A DNA stretch of 64,000 bases from Sapria himalayana (lineage: Eukaryota > Streptophyta > Magnoliopsida > Malpighiales > Rafflesiaceae), in contig JAREIK010003424.1 of NCBI GenBank assembly GCA_029783825.1, positions 231,767-295,766 on the forward strand, in the 5' to 3' direction. The translations under genes and the position numbers were made by a program. Positions 51,239 to 64,000 of the stretch are shown here, piece after piece. Numbering within the stretch: the stretch's first letter is position 1; every line of letters begins with the position of its first letter. The notes under the pieces were generated by a model. It saw only the letters and a list, made by a program, of their open reading frames with translations, was not told where the DNA came from and ran no database searches.

Positions 51239-54200
51239 TAATAATTATGATATGTTAAGCATAAATACATATAAATATTTCAAACAAGCTAGCTCTACAA
51301 AACTGACTATAACACATTCAGCCCACTCATTCGGCCCAACCACAACACCACAACAAATACTCAACAAAACTGACTGAGATACATAATAATAAGAATTAAT
51401 AAATCAATTCTCGTCAGAAATACAAACCAAAAGATGTGCAATAGATGCGACCTAAACACCAAAATCCCCTAAATACTTAAACCATTAAATCTATATAACC
51501 TAAATAGTAAATAATAAATATCATTTTTATTTGTATTTATTATAATTTTAAATTTTGATTTTAATTATTTATTAGTTTATTTTTAAAGAATTATAAATTA
51601 AAAATTAATTATGAGGAAGACAAATATAATTTTATATAGTTTAATTTTAATAACAAAAAATATAAACTTATAAAAAGAAAAAAAACATCAAAGAAAGTAT
51701 TATTTTGTAATATATTTAACTTTGATTTTGAATAAATTTATGTTTTGCAAATATATTTAAAATAATATCTATCTTATTAATAATAGTTTATTAATTTATT
51801 TTTTAATCATTAATATAATATATTTCATTATAATTGTTTATATTGAATTTACATGATATATAATTATTAAGATTATCATAACTAAATATAGTATTAATAT
51901 ATAAAAAAAATTTAAAAATTGTTATATTTTCAAAGTTTATAAACTTTAAAAATGAGAAAAAATAACAAAAATAAATTGTTCATTATATCATTGTTTAAAT
52001 AAAACTTATAAATCATTAAATGCCTAAATACATAAATATCTAAACTCCTAAACCCCGAAGCCACTAATTACTTAAACCTTTAAACTTGTAAACCTTAAAT
52101 ATAATTTAAATAATTTATAGAAATATTAATTACTAAATAAATTATGAGTGATACAAATATAATTTAAATAATATATTTTTCAACAAAAAAAACATATAAG
52201 CTTATGAAATGATGCAAAAACTAAAAAAATATTATTAATTTGTAATAAATTTTACTTTGATTTTGAATCATTTTCGGTTTTTTAATTATATTTTAATTTA
52301 TATCTATCATATTAATAATAGTTTATTAATTTATTTTTTAATAATTGATATAATATTTATTAATAAAATTATTTATATTTAGTTTATATAATATATAGAT
52401 ATAATATCTATTATTACTAAAAATTGTATTCACATTTTTAAAAAATTTTAAAATTATTATATTTTCAAAGGTTATAATCTTTGAAAATTTGAAAAAATAT
52501 CAAAAATAAATTTTTTGTTATTTCATCGTTTGAATAAAACCTATAAACCATTAAATGCCTAAATACTTAAATCAATAACTTCTAGATCTCGAAAATCTTA
52601 AATAGATAAATTTTTCTAACATGTATATACTTAATAATAATTAATAAATCTCATTTTTATTTTTTTCATTATAATTTTAAATATTCATTTTAATTATTTA
52701 TTTGTTTATTTTTATATAAATATTAATTACAAAATAAATTATAAGTTATATAAATATAATTTATAAAAATTATTTTTCAACAAAAAAATATAGATAAACT
52801 TAATAAAAGAAGAAAAATATTAAAAACAAAAAGATATTATATCGTAATATATTTTGCTTTGTTTCTGAATCATTTTAGGTTTTGTAATTATATTTTAATT
52901 GATAACTAACTTATTAATAATAGATTATTAATTTATTTTTTGATCATAATTAGAATATATATCAATAAAAATGTTTATATTGAATTTATATGATATATAA
53001 ATTTAATAATTATGATAACTAAATATTGTATTAACTTTTGAAAAAAAAAATTAAAATTATTATATTTTCAAAGGTTATAACCTTTGAAAATCTGAAAAAA
53101 CAAAAAAAAATATTTTTTTTTGTTATTTCATTGTTTAAATAAAACCTATAAATCACTAAATGCCTAATCACTTAAATCATTAAACTACAAAATTTTGATA
53201 CCCCTATATAGATAATCCTTTAAACCGGTATACCCTAAATAATAATTAATAAATCTCATTTTTCTTTGTTTTCAATATAATTTAAAAAATTCATTTTGAT
53301 TGTTAAGTTTTTTATTTATATATATATATTAATTATAAAATAAATTATGTGTTAAAAATATAATTTATAAAAATAATTTCTCATCAAAAAATACATAAGC
53401 TTATAAAAAGAGAAAATTTAAAAACAAATAATTATTATTAAGTAATATATTTTGTTTTGCTTTTGAATCATTTTAGGTTTTGATATAATATTTTAAGTAA
53501 TATCAATCTTATTCATAATAGATTTTTAATTTATTTTTTGATAATTATTAGAATATCTATCAATAAAATTGTTTATATTGAATTTATATGATATATAATT
53601 ATTATGACTATTATAAATAAATATTATATTCACTTTTGAAAAAAATTTAAAAATTATTATATTTTCAAAGGTCATAATCTTAAAAAATGACAAATAATAC
53701 AAAAAATAAATTTTTTATATTTCTTTTTTAAATAAAACTTATAGACCACTAAATGTTTACTTACTTAAATCAGTAGCTCATAAAACCCGAAACCCCTAAA
53801 TACATAAACCTTATAACAGTTGTATACTACTTAATAAATAAAAAATCTCATTTTTATTTCTATTTTTTATAATTTTAAATATTCATTTTAATTATTTATA
53901 TTTTAATTTTTAGAAAAATTAATTACAAAATAAATTTCGAGTTAGACAAATATTATTTAAATAATTTATTTTTAATCAAAAAAAATATAAACTTATAAAA
54001 AGAAGGGAAATTTAAAAATTAAATATTATTATTTAGTAATATATTTTGATTTGATTTTGTATCATTTTGTGTTATGTAAATATATTTTAATTAATATTTA
54101 TATTATTAATAATTTTTTATTAATTTAATTTTTGATCATTATTATAATATATATCATTAAAATTGTTTATATTGAATTTATATGATATATAATTAGTAAG

Positions 54201-57200
54201 ATTAATATAATTATACATAGTATTCACATTTCTAAAAATTTTAAAAATTATTTTATTTTTAAAGGTTATAACCTTTGATTATCAGAAAAAATCTAAAAAA
54301 ATCTTTTTTTATTTTTATTATATAAATAAAACCTATAAACCACTAAAAACCTAAAAACATAAATTAATAAACTCCTAAATGACAAAACCCCTAAATAATC
54401 AAACCATTAAACTGGTATACAACATATAATAAATCATAAATCTCATTTTAATTTGTATTCATTATTATTTTAAATATTCATTTTACTTATTTATTAGTTT
54501 ATTTTTCATAGAAATATTAATTACAAAATAAATAATGAGCGAGACGATATAATTTTAAAAATTTATTTTTAATCAAAAAAAATATATAAGCATATAAAAA
54601 GAAATAAAAATTTAAAAACAAAAAATTATTATTTAGTAATATATTTTACTTTGATTTTGAATCATTATATATAGGTTTTGCAATTATATTTTAATTAATA
54701 TCAATCTTATTAAGAATAGTTTATTAATTTATTATTTGATCATTTTTATAATATCGAACAATAAAATTACTTATATTGAATTTAAATGTCTTATAATTAT
54801 TAAGATTATTATAACTAAATATTATATTTACATTTGAAAAAAAATTAAAAATTATTATATTTTCAAAGGTTATAACCTTGAAAAATGATAAAAAATCACA
54901 GAAATAATTTTTTAATTATTTTATTATTTAAATAAAACATACAACTAAATGCCTAATCATTTAAATATCTAGACTCCTTAACCAAAAAACCCCCTAAATA
55001 CTTAAACCATTAAACCTATATAACCTAAATAATAAATAATAAATTTCATTTTTATTTGTATTCATTATAATTTTAAATATTCATTTTAATTATTTTTTAG
55101 TTTATTTTTATAGAAATATTAATTACAAAATACATAAATGAGTGAGACATATAATTTTATTATATTATTTTTTATGAAAAAAAATAAGCTTATAAAAATA
55201 AACAAATTTTCAAAATTTTAAAATTGTATTTAGTAATATAATTTACTTTGATTTTGAATTATTTTGGGTTTTGCAAATATATTTTAATTAATAACTATCT
55301 TATTAATAATAGTTTATTAATTTATTTTTCGATCATTATAATAAAATATATTAATAAAATTTTTTATATTAAATTTACATCAAATATAATTATTAATATT
55401 ATTATAACTAAGTATTGTATTCATATTTTAGAAAGATTAAAAAATTATTATATTTTCATATGTTATAACCTTTGAAAATCACAAAAATTCATAAAAATAA
55501 ATTTTTAGTTATTTCATTGATTAAATAAAACATATAAACACCTAAATGTGCAAACATATAAATCAATAAACTTTTTAACCCCAATACCACAAAAATTTAA
55601 ACCATTAAGTTGGTATATCGTAAATAATAAATCATATAATTCTTTTTTATTTGTATTCATTATAATTTTAAATAATCATTTTAATTATTTATCAATTTAT
55701 TTTTATAGAAATATTAATTACAAAATAAATTATTAGTGGGACAGAGATAATTTAAATAATTTATTTTTCATCAAAAAAATATATGTGCTTATAAAATGAG
55801 ACAAAATTTTTAAAATAAAAAATTATTAATTAGTAATATATCTTATTTTGATTTGAATCATTTTAGATTATACAATTATATTTTAATTTATATCATTCTT
55901 ATTAATACTAGTTTATTAATTTATTTATTGATCATTATTATAATATCTATTAATAAAATTATTTATATTTAGTTTACATTATATATAATTATTAAGATTA
56001 TTATAACTAAATATTATATTAACATTTAAAAAAATTTAAAATTATTATATTTTCAAAGGTTACAATCTTCAAAAATTAAAAAAATTCAAAAAATTAATTT
56101 TTTTGTTTTTTAATTCTTTAGATAATAAGTATAAATCACTAAAGGTCTAAACACTTAAATCACTAAACTCCTAAACCCAAAAACACGTAAATACTTAAAC
56201 CATTAAACCGGTATATCCTGAATAATAAATAATAAATCTCAATTTTATTTGTATACATTATAATTTTAAATAATTATTTTATTTATTTATTAGGTTATTA
56301 TTATAGAATTATAAATTACAAAATAAATTATGAGTAAGACAAATAAAATTTAAATAATTTATTTTTAATAACAAAAATATAATGTTATAAAAAAAGCAAA
56401 ACATTAAAAAAAATTATTATTTAGTAATATATTTTACTTAGATTTGAATAAATTTAGATTTTGCAAATATTTTTTAAATAATAACTATTTTATTAATAAT
56501 AGTTTATTAATTTATTTTTTGATCATAATTATAAGATCTAGCAATATAATTATTTATATTGAATTGAAATGAATTATAATTATGAAGATTATTATAAATA
56601 AATATTATATTTACATTTTAAAATAATTTAAAAATTATTATATTTTCAAAGGATATAATATTCAAAAATTAGAAAAAATAATATAAATAAATTTTTTGCT
56701 ATATCATTGTTTAAATAAAACTTATAAACCAATAAAAGCCTAAACACTTAAACATCTAAACTCCTAAACACAAAAGCCAATAAATACTTAAACCTTTAAA
56801 CTCGTAAACCTTAAATATAATTAAAATAATTTATTTAAATATTAACTACAAAATAAAATAGGAGTGATACAAATATAATTTAAATAATTTATTCTTCATC
56901 AAAAAAATATATAAGCTTATAAAAAGAAGCAAAAACTAAAAAAAAATTATTATTTAGTAATAAATATTACGTGTATTTTGAATAATTTTAGGTTTTGCAA
57001 TTATATTTTAATTTATATCCATCATAATAATAATAACATATTAATTTATTTTTTGATAATTGATATCATATCTATCAATAAAATTGTTTATATTTAGTTT
57101 ATATTATATATAATTATAATGATTATTATTACTAAATATTATATTCACATTTTAAAAAAATTTTAAAATTATTATATTGTCAAAGGTTATAACCTTTGAA

Positions 57201-57921
57201 AATGTGAAAAAATATCAAAAATAATCTTTTGTTGTTATTTCATTGTTTAAATAAAACCTAGAAACCAACTTATTCCTAAAAACATAAATTGCTAAAGTCC
57301 TGAATGAAAAAACCTCTAAATACTTAAAATATTAAACTGGTATACATTAATAATAATTCATAAATCTCATTTTAATTTTTATTAAGTATAATTTTAAATT
57401 TTTATTTTAATTATTTATCAGTTTATTTTTATTAAAAATATTAATTACAAAACAAATTATTAGAGAGAATGATATAATTTAAATTAAACTGGTATACCCT
57501 AAAAAATAAAGAATAAATCTCATTTTTTTTCATTATAAGTTTAAATATTCATTTAATTATTTATTTGTTTATTTTTATATAAATATTAATTAAAAAATAA
57601 ATTATGAGTTAGACAAATATAATTTATATAAATTATTTTTTATCAAAAAAAATATAAATAAACTTATTAAAAGAAAAAAAAATTAAAAACAAAAAATTAT
57701 TATATAGTAATATAAATTGCTTTGCTTCTGAATCATTATAGGTTTTGTAATTATATTTTAATTGATATCTATCTTATTAATAATAGATTATAAATTTATT
57801 TTGTGATCATTATTAGAATATTTATCAATAATATTGTTTCAATTGAAACTATATGATATATAAATATAATGATTATTATAACTAAATATTGAATTCACAT
57901 TTGAAAAATATTTAAAAATTA

Positions 57922-57957
57922 TTATATTTTCAAAGGTTATAACCTTTGAAAATATAA
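57922..57957. repeat. Perfect 36-bp palindrome
   Basis: Every base pairs around the centre at 57939/57940, and the core is CAAAGGTTATAACCTTTG. It is identical in extent to the one at 16205-16240, about 42 kb away. Confidence 0.9.
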
Positions 57958-60739
57958 AAATTTAATAAAAATAAATATTTTTTATTTAAATTTTTAAATA
58001 AAACCTATGAACCACTAAATGCATACACAGTTAAATCATTAAACTCCTAAAGCCCGTAATGCCTAAAAACATAAACCATTAAACCGCTATATACTACTTA
58101 ATAATTAAGAAATCTAATTTTTATTTCAATTTATTATAATTTTAAATATTCATTTTAATTATTTATTAGATTATTTTTATATAAATTTTTATTACAAAAA
58201 TAATTATGAGTGCGACAAAAATAATTTAAATAATTTATTTTTAATAAAAAAAATATATACGCTTATAAAAGAAGTAATAATATAATTATATTATAAATTA
58301 TTATCCAGTAATATTTTTTTCTTTAATTTTGAAACAATTTGGGTTTTTTAAATATTTTGTAATTAATATCTATCTTATTATTAATAGTTTATTAATTTAA
58401 TATTTGATCATTATTATAATTTCTATCAATAAAATTATTTATATTGAATTCATATGATATATAATTATTAAAATTATTATAACTAAATATTGTATTCACA
58501 ATTCAAAAAATTTTAAAAATTATTATATTTTCAAAGTTTATAACCTATGAAAATGACAAAAAATTACAAATTTTTTTTTGATATTTTATTGTTTAAATAA
58601 AACCTATAAACCACTAAATGCCTAAAAACATGTATCGCTAAACACGTATATGACAAAACCTCTAAATACTTAAACTATTAAATTGGTATACATTAATAAT
58701 AAATCATAATATCATTTTAATTTTTATTCAGTATAATTTAAAATTTTTATTTTAATTATTTATCAGTTTAAATTTATAGAAATATTAATTACGAAATAAA
58801 TTATTAGTGAGACAGATATAATTTAAATTAAACTGGTATACCCTAAATAATAAATAGTAAATCTCATTTTTTTTCATTATAATTTTAAATATTCATTTTA
58901 ATTATTTATTTGTTTATTTTTATATAAATATTAATTAAAAAATAAATTATGAGTTACACAAATATAATTTATTTAAATTATTTTTAATCAAAGAAATAAA
59001 TAAACTTTTTAAAATAAAAAAAATTTGCAAAACAATAAATTATTATATAGTAATATATTTTGGTTTGCTTATGAATCATTTTATGTTTTGTAATTATATT
59101 TTAATTGATATCTATCTTATTAATAATATATTATTAATTTATTTTTTGATCATTATTAGAATATTTATCACTAAAATTGTTTATATTGAATTTATATGAT
59201 ATATAAATATAATGATTATTATAACAAAATATTAAATTTGCTTTTTAAAAAAATTTAAAAATTATTATATTTTCAAAGGTTATAACCTTTGAAAATATCA
59301 AAAAATAATAAAAATAAATTTTTTGTTATATTTTTTAAATAAAATCTATAAACCACTAAATGCATACACAATTAAATCAGTATACTCATAAACCCCATAA
59401 TACCTAAATACATAAACCATTAAACCAATATATAATATATAATAATTAATAAATCTAATTTTTATTTCTATTTATTATAATTTTAAATATTTATTTAATT
59501 ATTTATTAGTTTATTTTTATAGAAATATTTATTACAAAATAAATTATGAGTAAGACAAAAATAAGTTAATTAATTTATATTTAATCAAAATAAATATATA
59601 CGCTTATAAAAGAAGTAAAATTTAAAAATTAAAAATTATTATTCAGTAATATATTTTCTTTTAATTTTGAATCAATTTTGCTTTTGTAAATATTTTTTAA
59701 TGAATATCTATCTTATTATTAATAGTTTATTAAATTAATTTTTGATCATTATTATAATAACTATCAATAAAATTCTTTATATTGAATTTATATAATGCAT
59801 GATTATTAATAATAATATAACTAAATTTTGTATTCACATTTCAGAAAATTTTAAATCTCAAAACCATTAAACTAGTATATATTAATAATAAATCATAAAT
59901 CTCTTTTTAATTTTTATTCAGTATAATTTTAAATTTTTATTTTAATTATTTATCACTTAATTTTTATAGAAATATTAATTACAAAATAAATTATTAGTAA
60001 GACATATAATTTAAATAATATATATTTCATCAAATAAAAATATAAGATTATTAAAATAAGTACAATTTTAAAAACAAAAATTATTATTTAGCAAAATATT
60101 TTATTTTGATTTTGTATCATTTTAGATTTTGGATTTATATTTTAATTTATATGATTCTTTTTAATAATAGTTTATTAATTATTTATTGATCATTATTATA
60201 ATATCTATTAATAAAATTATTTATATTGAGTTTAGATTATATATAATTATTAAAATTATTATTTCTAAATATTATATTTACATTTAAAAAAATTATAAAT
60301 TATTATATTTTCAAAGGTTATAACCTTCAAAAATTAAAAAAAAATCAATAAATTAAATTTATTATTTTTTCATTCTTTAAATAAAAACTATAAATCACTT
60401 AAGGCCTAAACACTTAAATCACTAAACCCCAAAATGCCTAAATACTTAAACCATTAAACTAGTATATCCTGAATAATAAATAATAAATCTCAATTTTATT
60501 TGTATTCATTATAATTTTAAATATTCATTTTAATTATTTATTTGTTTATTTTTATAGAATTATAAATTAAAAATAAATTTTGATGAGGGCAAATATAATA
60601 TAAATAATTTACTTTTAATAACAAAAAATATAAACTTATAAAAAGAAGCAATACATCAAAGAAAGTATTATTTTTTAATATATATTACTTTGATTTTGAA
60701 TAAATTTATGTTTTGCAAATATATATAAAATAATATCTA

Positions 60740-60770
60740 TCTTATTAATAATAGTTTATTATTAATAAGA
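60740..60770. repeat. Perfect 14-bp fold-back with 3-nt loop
   Basis: The arms TCTTATTAATAATA (60740-60753) and TATTATTAATAAGA (60757-60770) flank the loop GTT. The right arm is not in the normal monomer, which continues 'tttattaatttatt'. The rest of that monomer, including its palindrome, is missing, so this is a fold-back deletion scar. Confidence 0.85.
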
Positions 60771-63700
60771 TATATACATTATTTAATAATATTGTTATTT
60801 CATTGTTTAAATAAAACCTATAAACGACTAAATGCCTAAATACTTAAATAACTTTCAAATCTCGAAAGCTCTAAATACATTAATTTTTTAATCAGATATA
60901 TCCCAAATAATAAACAATAAATATCATTTTAATTTTTTTCATTGTAATTTTAAATATTCATTTTAATTATTTATTTGTTTATTTTTATATAAATATTAAT
61001 TACAAAATAAATTATTAGTTTGACAAATATAATTTATATAAATTATATTTCATCAAAAAAAATATAGATAAACTTATTAAAAAAAATTAAAAACAAAAAA
61101 TTATTATATAATATTATAATTTGCTTTGCATCTGAATCATTATTGGTTTTGTAATTATATTTTAAGTGATATCTATCTTATTAATAATAGATTATTAATT
61201 TATTTTTTGATCATTATTAGAATATTTATCAATAAAATTGTTTATATTGAATTTATATGATATTTAAATATAATGATCATTATAATTAAATATTGAATTC
61301 ACTTTTGAAAGAAATTTTAAAATTATTATATTTTCAATGTTTATAAACTTTGAAAATGTGAAAAAATAAAAAAAATATATATTTTTTTGATATTTCATTG
61401 TTTAAATAAAACCTATAAACCACTAAATGTCTAAACACTTAATTCAATAACTCCTAAATCTCTAAAACCCTAAATAATAAATAATAAATCTCAATATTAT
61501 ATTTTTCATTATAATTTTAAATATTCATTTTAATTATATTACTTTATTTTTATATAAATATTAATTACAAAATAAATTATGAGTTAGACAAATATAATTT
61601 ATATAAATTAATTTTCATCGAAAAATATAGATTAACTTATAAAAAGAATAAAAAATTTAAAAACTAAAATTTATTATATAGTAATATATTTTGATGTCCT
61701 TCTGAATCATTTTAGATTTTGTAATTATATTTTAATTGATATTTATCTTATTAATAATTGTGTATTAATTTATTTTTTGATCATTATTAGAATATTTATC
61801 AATAAAATTGTTTATATTAAATTATATGATATATAAATATAATGATTATTATTACTAAATATTGAATTCTCTTTTGAAAAAATTTTAAAAATTATTATAT
61901 TTACAAAATTTATAACCTTTGGAAATATGAAAAAATTATAAAAATAAATATTATGTTATTTTATTTTTTAAATAAAACCTATAAACCACTAAATGCATAC
62001 ACAATTATATCAATAAATTTTTAAACCACATAATGCCTAAATACATAAACCATTAAACCGCTATATACTACTTAATAATTAATAAATTGAATTTTTATTT
62101 CAATTTATTATTATTTTAAATATTCATTTTAATTATTTATTAGTTTATTTTTATAGAAATTTTATTACAAAATAAATTATGAGTGCGACACATATAATTT
62201 AAATAATTTATTTTTTAATCAAAAAATATATATACGCTTATAAAAGAAATAAAAATTTAAAAATTAAAACATATTATCCAGTAATATCGTTTACATTAAT
62301 TCTGAATCAATTTGCGTTGTCTAAATATTTTTTAATTATTATCTATCTTATTATTAATAGTTTCTTAATTTAATTTTTGATCATTATTATAATATCTATT
62401 AATAAAATTATTTATATTAAATTTATATTATATATAATTATTAATATTATTATAACTAAATATTATATTCATAGTTCAAAAAATTTTAAATATTAATTTA
62501 TTTTTAATGGTTATAAACTTTGAAAATCAGAAAAAATCTAAAAAAAAAATTTTGATTTTTATTATATAAATAAAACCTATAAACGACTAAATTCCTAAAA
62601 ACATAAATTGATAAACTCCTAAACGACAAAACTCCTAAATAATAAAATCATTAAATCGCTATACCACATATAATAAATCATAAATCTCATTTTGATTTGT
62701 ATTCATTATAATTTTAAATATTCATTTTAATTATTTATTAGTTTATTTTTTATAGAAATATTAATTACAAAATAAATAATGAGTTAGACAAATATAATTT
62801 TAATAATTTATTTTTAATCAAAAAAAAATATAAGCTTATAAAAAGAAGTAAAAATTTAAAAACAAAAAAGTATTATTTAGTAAAATATTTACTTTGATTT
62901 TGAATCATTATATATAGGTTTTGCAATTATCTTTTAATGGCTATCAATCTTATTAATAAAAGTTTATTAATTTATTATTTGATCATTTTTTTTGATATAT
63001 AAAAATAAAATTATTTATATTCAATTTAAATGTCTTATAATTATTAAGATTATTATAACCAAATATTATATTTACATTTGAAAAAAATTTAAAAATTATT
63101 ATATTTTCAAAGGTTATAACGTTCAAAAATGATAAAAAATAACAAAAATAATTTTTTTATTATTTTATTATTTAAATAAAACTTATAAACTACTAAATGC
63201 CTATACATTTAAATCTCTAGACTCTTAAACCCTAAAACCACCGAAATACTTAAACCATTAAACCTATATAACCTAAATAATAAATAATAAATCTAATTTT
63301 TATTTGTATTCTTTATAATTTTAAATATTCTTTTTAATTATTTTTTAGTTTATTTTTATAGAAATATTAATTACAAAATAAATAATTAGTGAGACATATA
63401 ATTTAAATAAATTATTTTTTTTGAAAAAAAATATAAGCTTATAAAAATAAACAAAATTTCAAAAATTTAAAATTTTATTTAGTAATATAATTTACTTAGA
63501 TTTTGAATTATTTTGGGTTCTGCAAATATATTTTAATTAATATTTGTCTTATTAATAATAGTTTATTAATTTATTTTTTGAACATCAAAATAATATATAT
63601 TAATAAAATTTTTTATATTGAATTTACATCAAATATAATTATTAAGATTATTATAACTAAGTATTGTATTCATATTTTAGAACTATTAAAAAATTATTAT

Positions 63701-64000
63701 ATTTTTAAACGTTATAACCTTTGAAAATCACGAAAATTGATAAAAATAAATTTTTTGTTATTTCATTGATTAAATATAACCAATAAATCAATAAATAAAA
63801 CCTAAATGTGTAAACATATAAATCAATAAACTCATAACCCCAAAACCACAATAAACTTAAATCATTAAATAGGTATACCCTAAATAAAAATCATAAATCT
63901 CATTTTTATTAGTATTCATTATAATTTTATATAATCATTTTAATTATTTATAAGTTTATTTTTATAGAAATATAAATTAAAATATAAATTAATAGCTAGA

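Larger units (their letters stand above)
35581..51399. repeat. 15.8-kb tandem duplication, right copy (B)
   Basis: This is a direct repeat of 19763-35580. Its right edge runs 33 bp beyond the join-equivalent into the same transposon (to about 51432), which shows the original right flank that copy A lacks. Differences from A include a C/T change near 37846, a longer A run near 38417, and consensus-like bases near 49315 and 49326 where A has private changes. Confidence 0.93.
48177..51432 (-). mobile_element. hAT transposon copy 5 (duplicate of copy 3)
   Basis: The left end TAGGGGTACTCATGGGAC is preceded by CTAAATTC (48169-48176), as in copy 3. The right part ends at about 51432 in 'caaaccaaaag', about 400 bp short of the right terminal repeat. 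About 18 bp of filler ('atgtgcaatagatgcg') then leads into satellite. So the truncation of this lineage predates the duplication, and copy 3 was cut a little further by the join. Confidence 0.9.
51433..64000. repeat. Satellite array, right segment, about twenty-one monomers
   Basis: Anchors are near 52005, 52540, 53150, 53737, 54330, 54935, 55528, 56125, 56718, 57250, 57997, 58600, 59340, 60375, 60800, 61400, 61970, 62575, 63180 and 63775. Perfect palindromes are at 53064-53091, 57922-57957 and 59267-59298. Deletions fuse monomers at about 59850 (same scar as at 16800) and about 60770 (fold-back). The block 60375-64000 repeats the monomer order of 27660-32340 with more divergence. The array continues off the right edge. 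No gene is seen. Confidence 0.92.

Noticed and set aside
1..64000. CRISPR array, organellar genome, or bacterial accessory region
   Set aside because: Repeats are contiguous 595-bp monomers without spacer/repeat alternation. No organellar, tRNA or rRNA gene is recognisable, and there are no bacterial-type coding regions with ribosome-binding sites.

Overview
The window is nuclear-type DNA, most likely from a flowering plant. It contains no intact gene. About three quarters or more is one very A+T-rich tandem satellite, interrupted by five copies of a decayed hAT (Ac/Tam3-like, RICESLEEPER-type) DNA transposon and one unrelated insertion of about 1.1 kb. The plant assignment rests on the transposase type, the (C)CCTAAA-flavoured motifs and large-monomer satellite DNA. 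The species cannot be named from the sequence, and a pericentromeric or other heterochromatic location is inference.

Satellite. The basic monomer is about 595 bp, measured between successive anchors reading ..AAACCTATAAACC... Longer forms of about 735-745 bp carry an internal tandem duplication of about 145-150 bp, and shorter forms of about 456-536 bp carry deletions. Each complete monomer has three recognisable parts. The first is a block of 8-11 exactly phased, degenerate 8-bp units (AAACNCYT-like, telomere-flavoured). The second is an A/T body of about 400 bp. The third is a conserved dyad centred on CAAAGGTTATAACCTTTG, which in several monomers is a perfect palindrome of 28-36 bp, followed by a second A/T inverted repeat. 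Monomers fall into recognisable sub-types, and the same order of sub-types recurs at distant places (27.66-32.34 kb, 43.48-48.17 kb, 60.38-64.0 kb), so the array has a multi-kilobase higher-order structure.

Layout. 1-880 satellite; 881-3832 hAT copy 1 (left end missing); 3833-8558 satellite; 8559-9657 unrelated insertion; 9658-21283 satellite; 21284-24962 hAT copy 2 (both ends present); 24963-32348 satellite; 32349-35580 hAT copy 3 (right end missing); 35581-37103 satellite; 37104-40785 hAT copy 4; 40786-48176 satellite; 48177-51432 hAT copy 5; 51433-64000 satellite.

A near-identical tandem duplication dominates the middle: 19763-35580 is repeated head-to-tail as 35581-51399. hAT copies 4 and 5 are therefore daughters of copies 2 and 3. 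Its ends share a 5-bp microhomology (TTAAT). Shared target-site remnants, shared flanking monomer and a shared nonsense codon suggest that all five hAT copies descend from a single insertion that was spread by satellite amplification rather than by transposition. The transposase reading frames lie on the minus strand and are broken by stops and frameshifts in every copy. The apparent novelty of the window is the architecture and evolution of the array, not a gene system.
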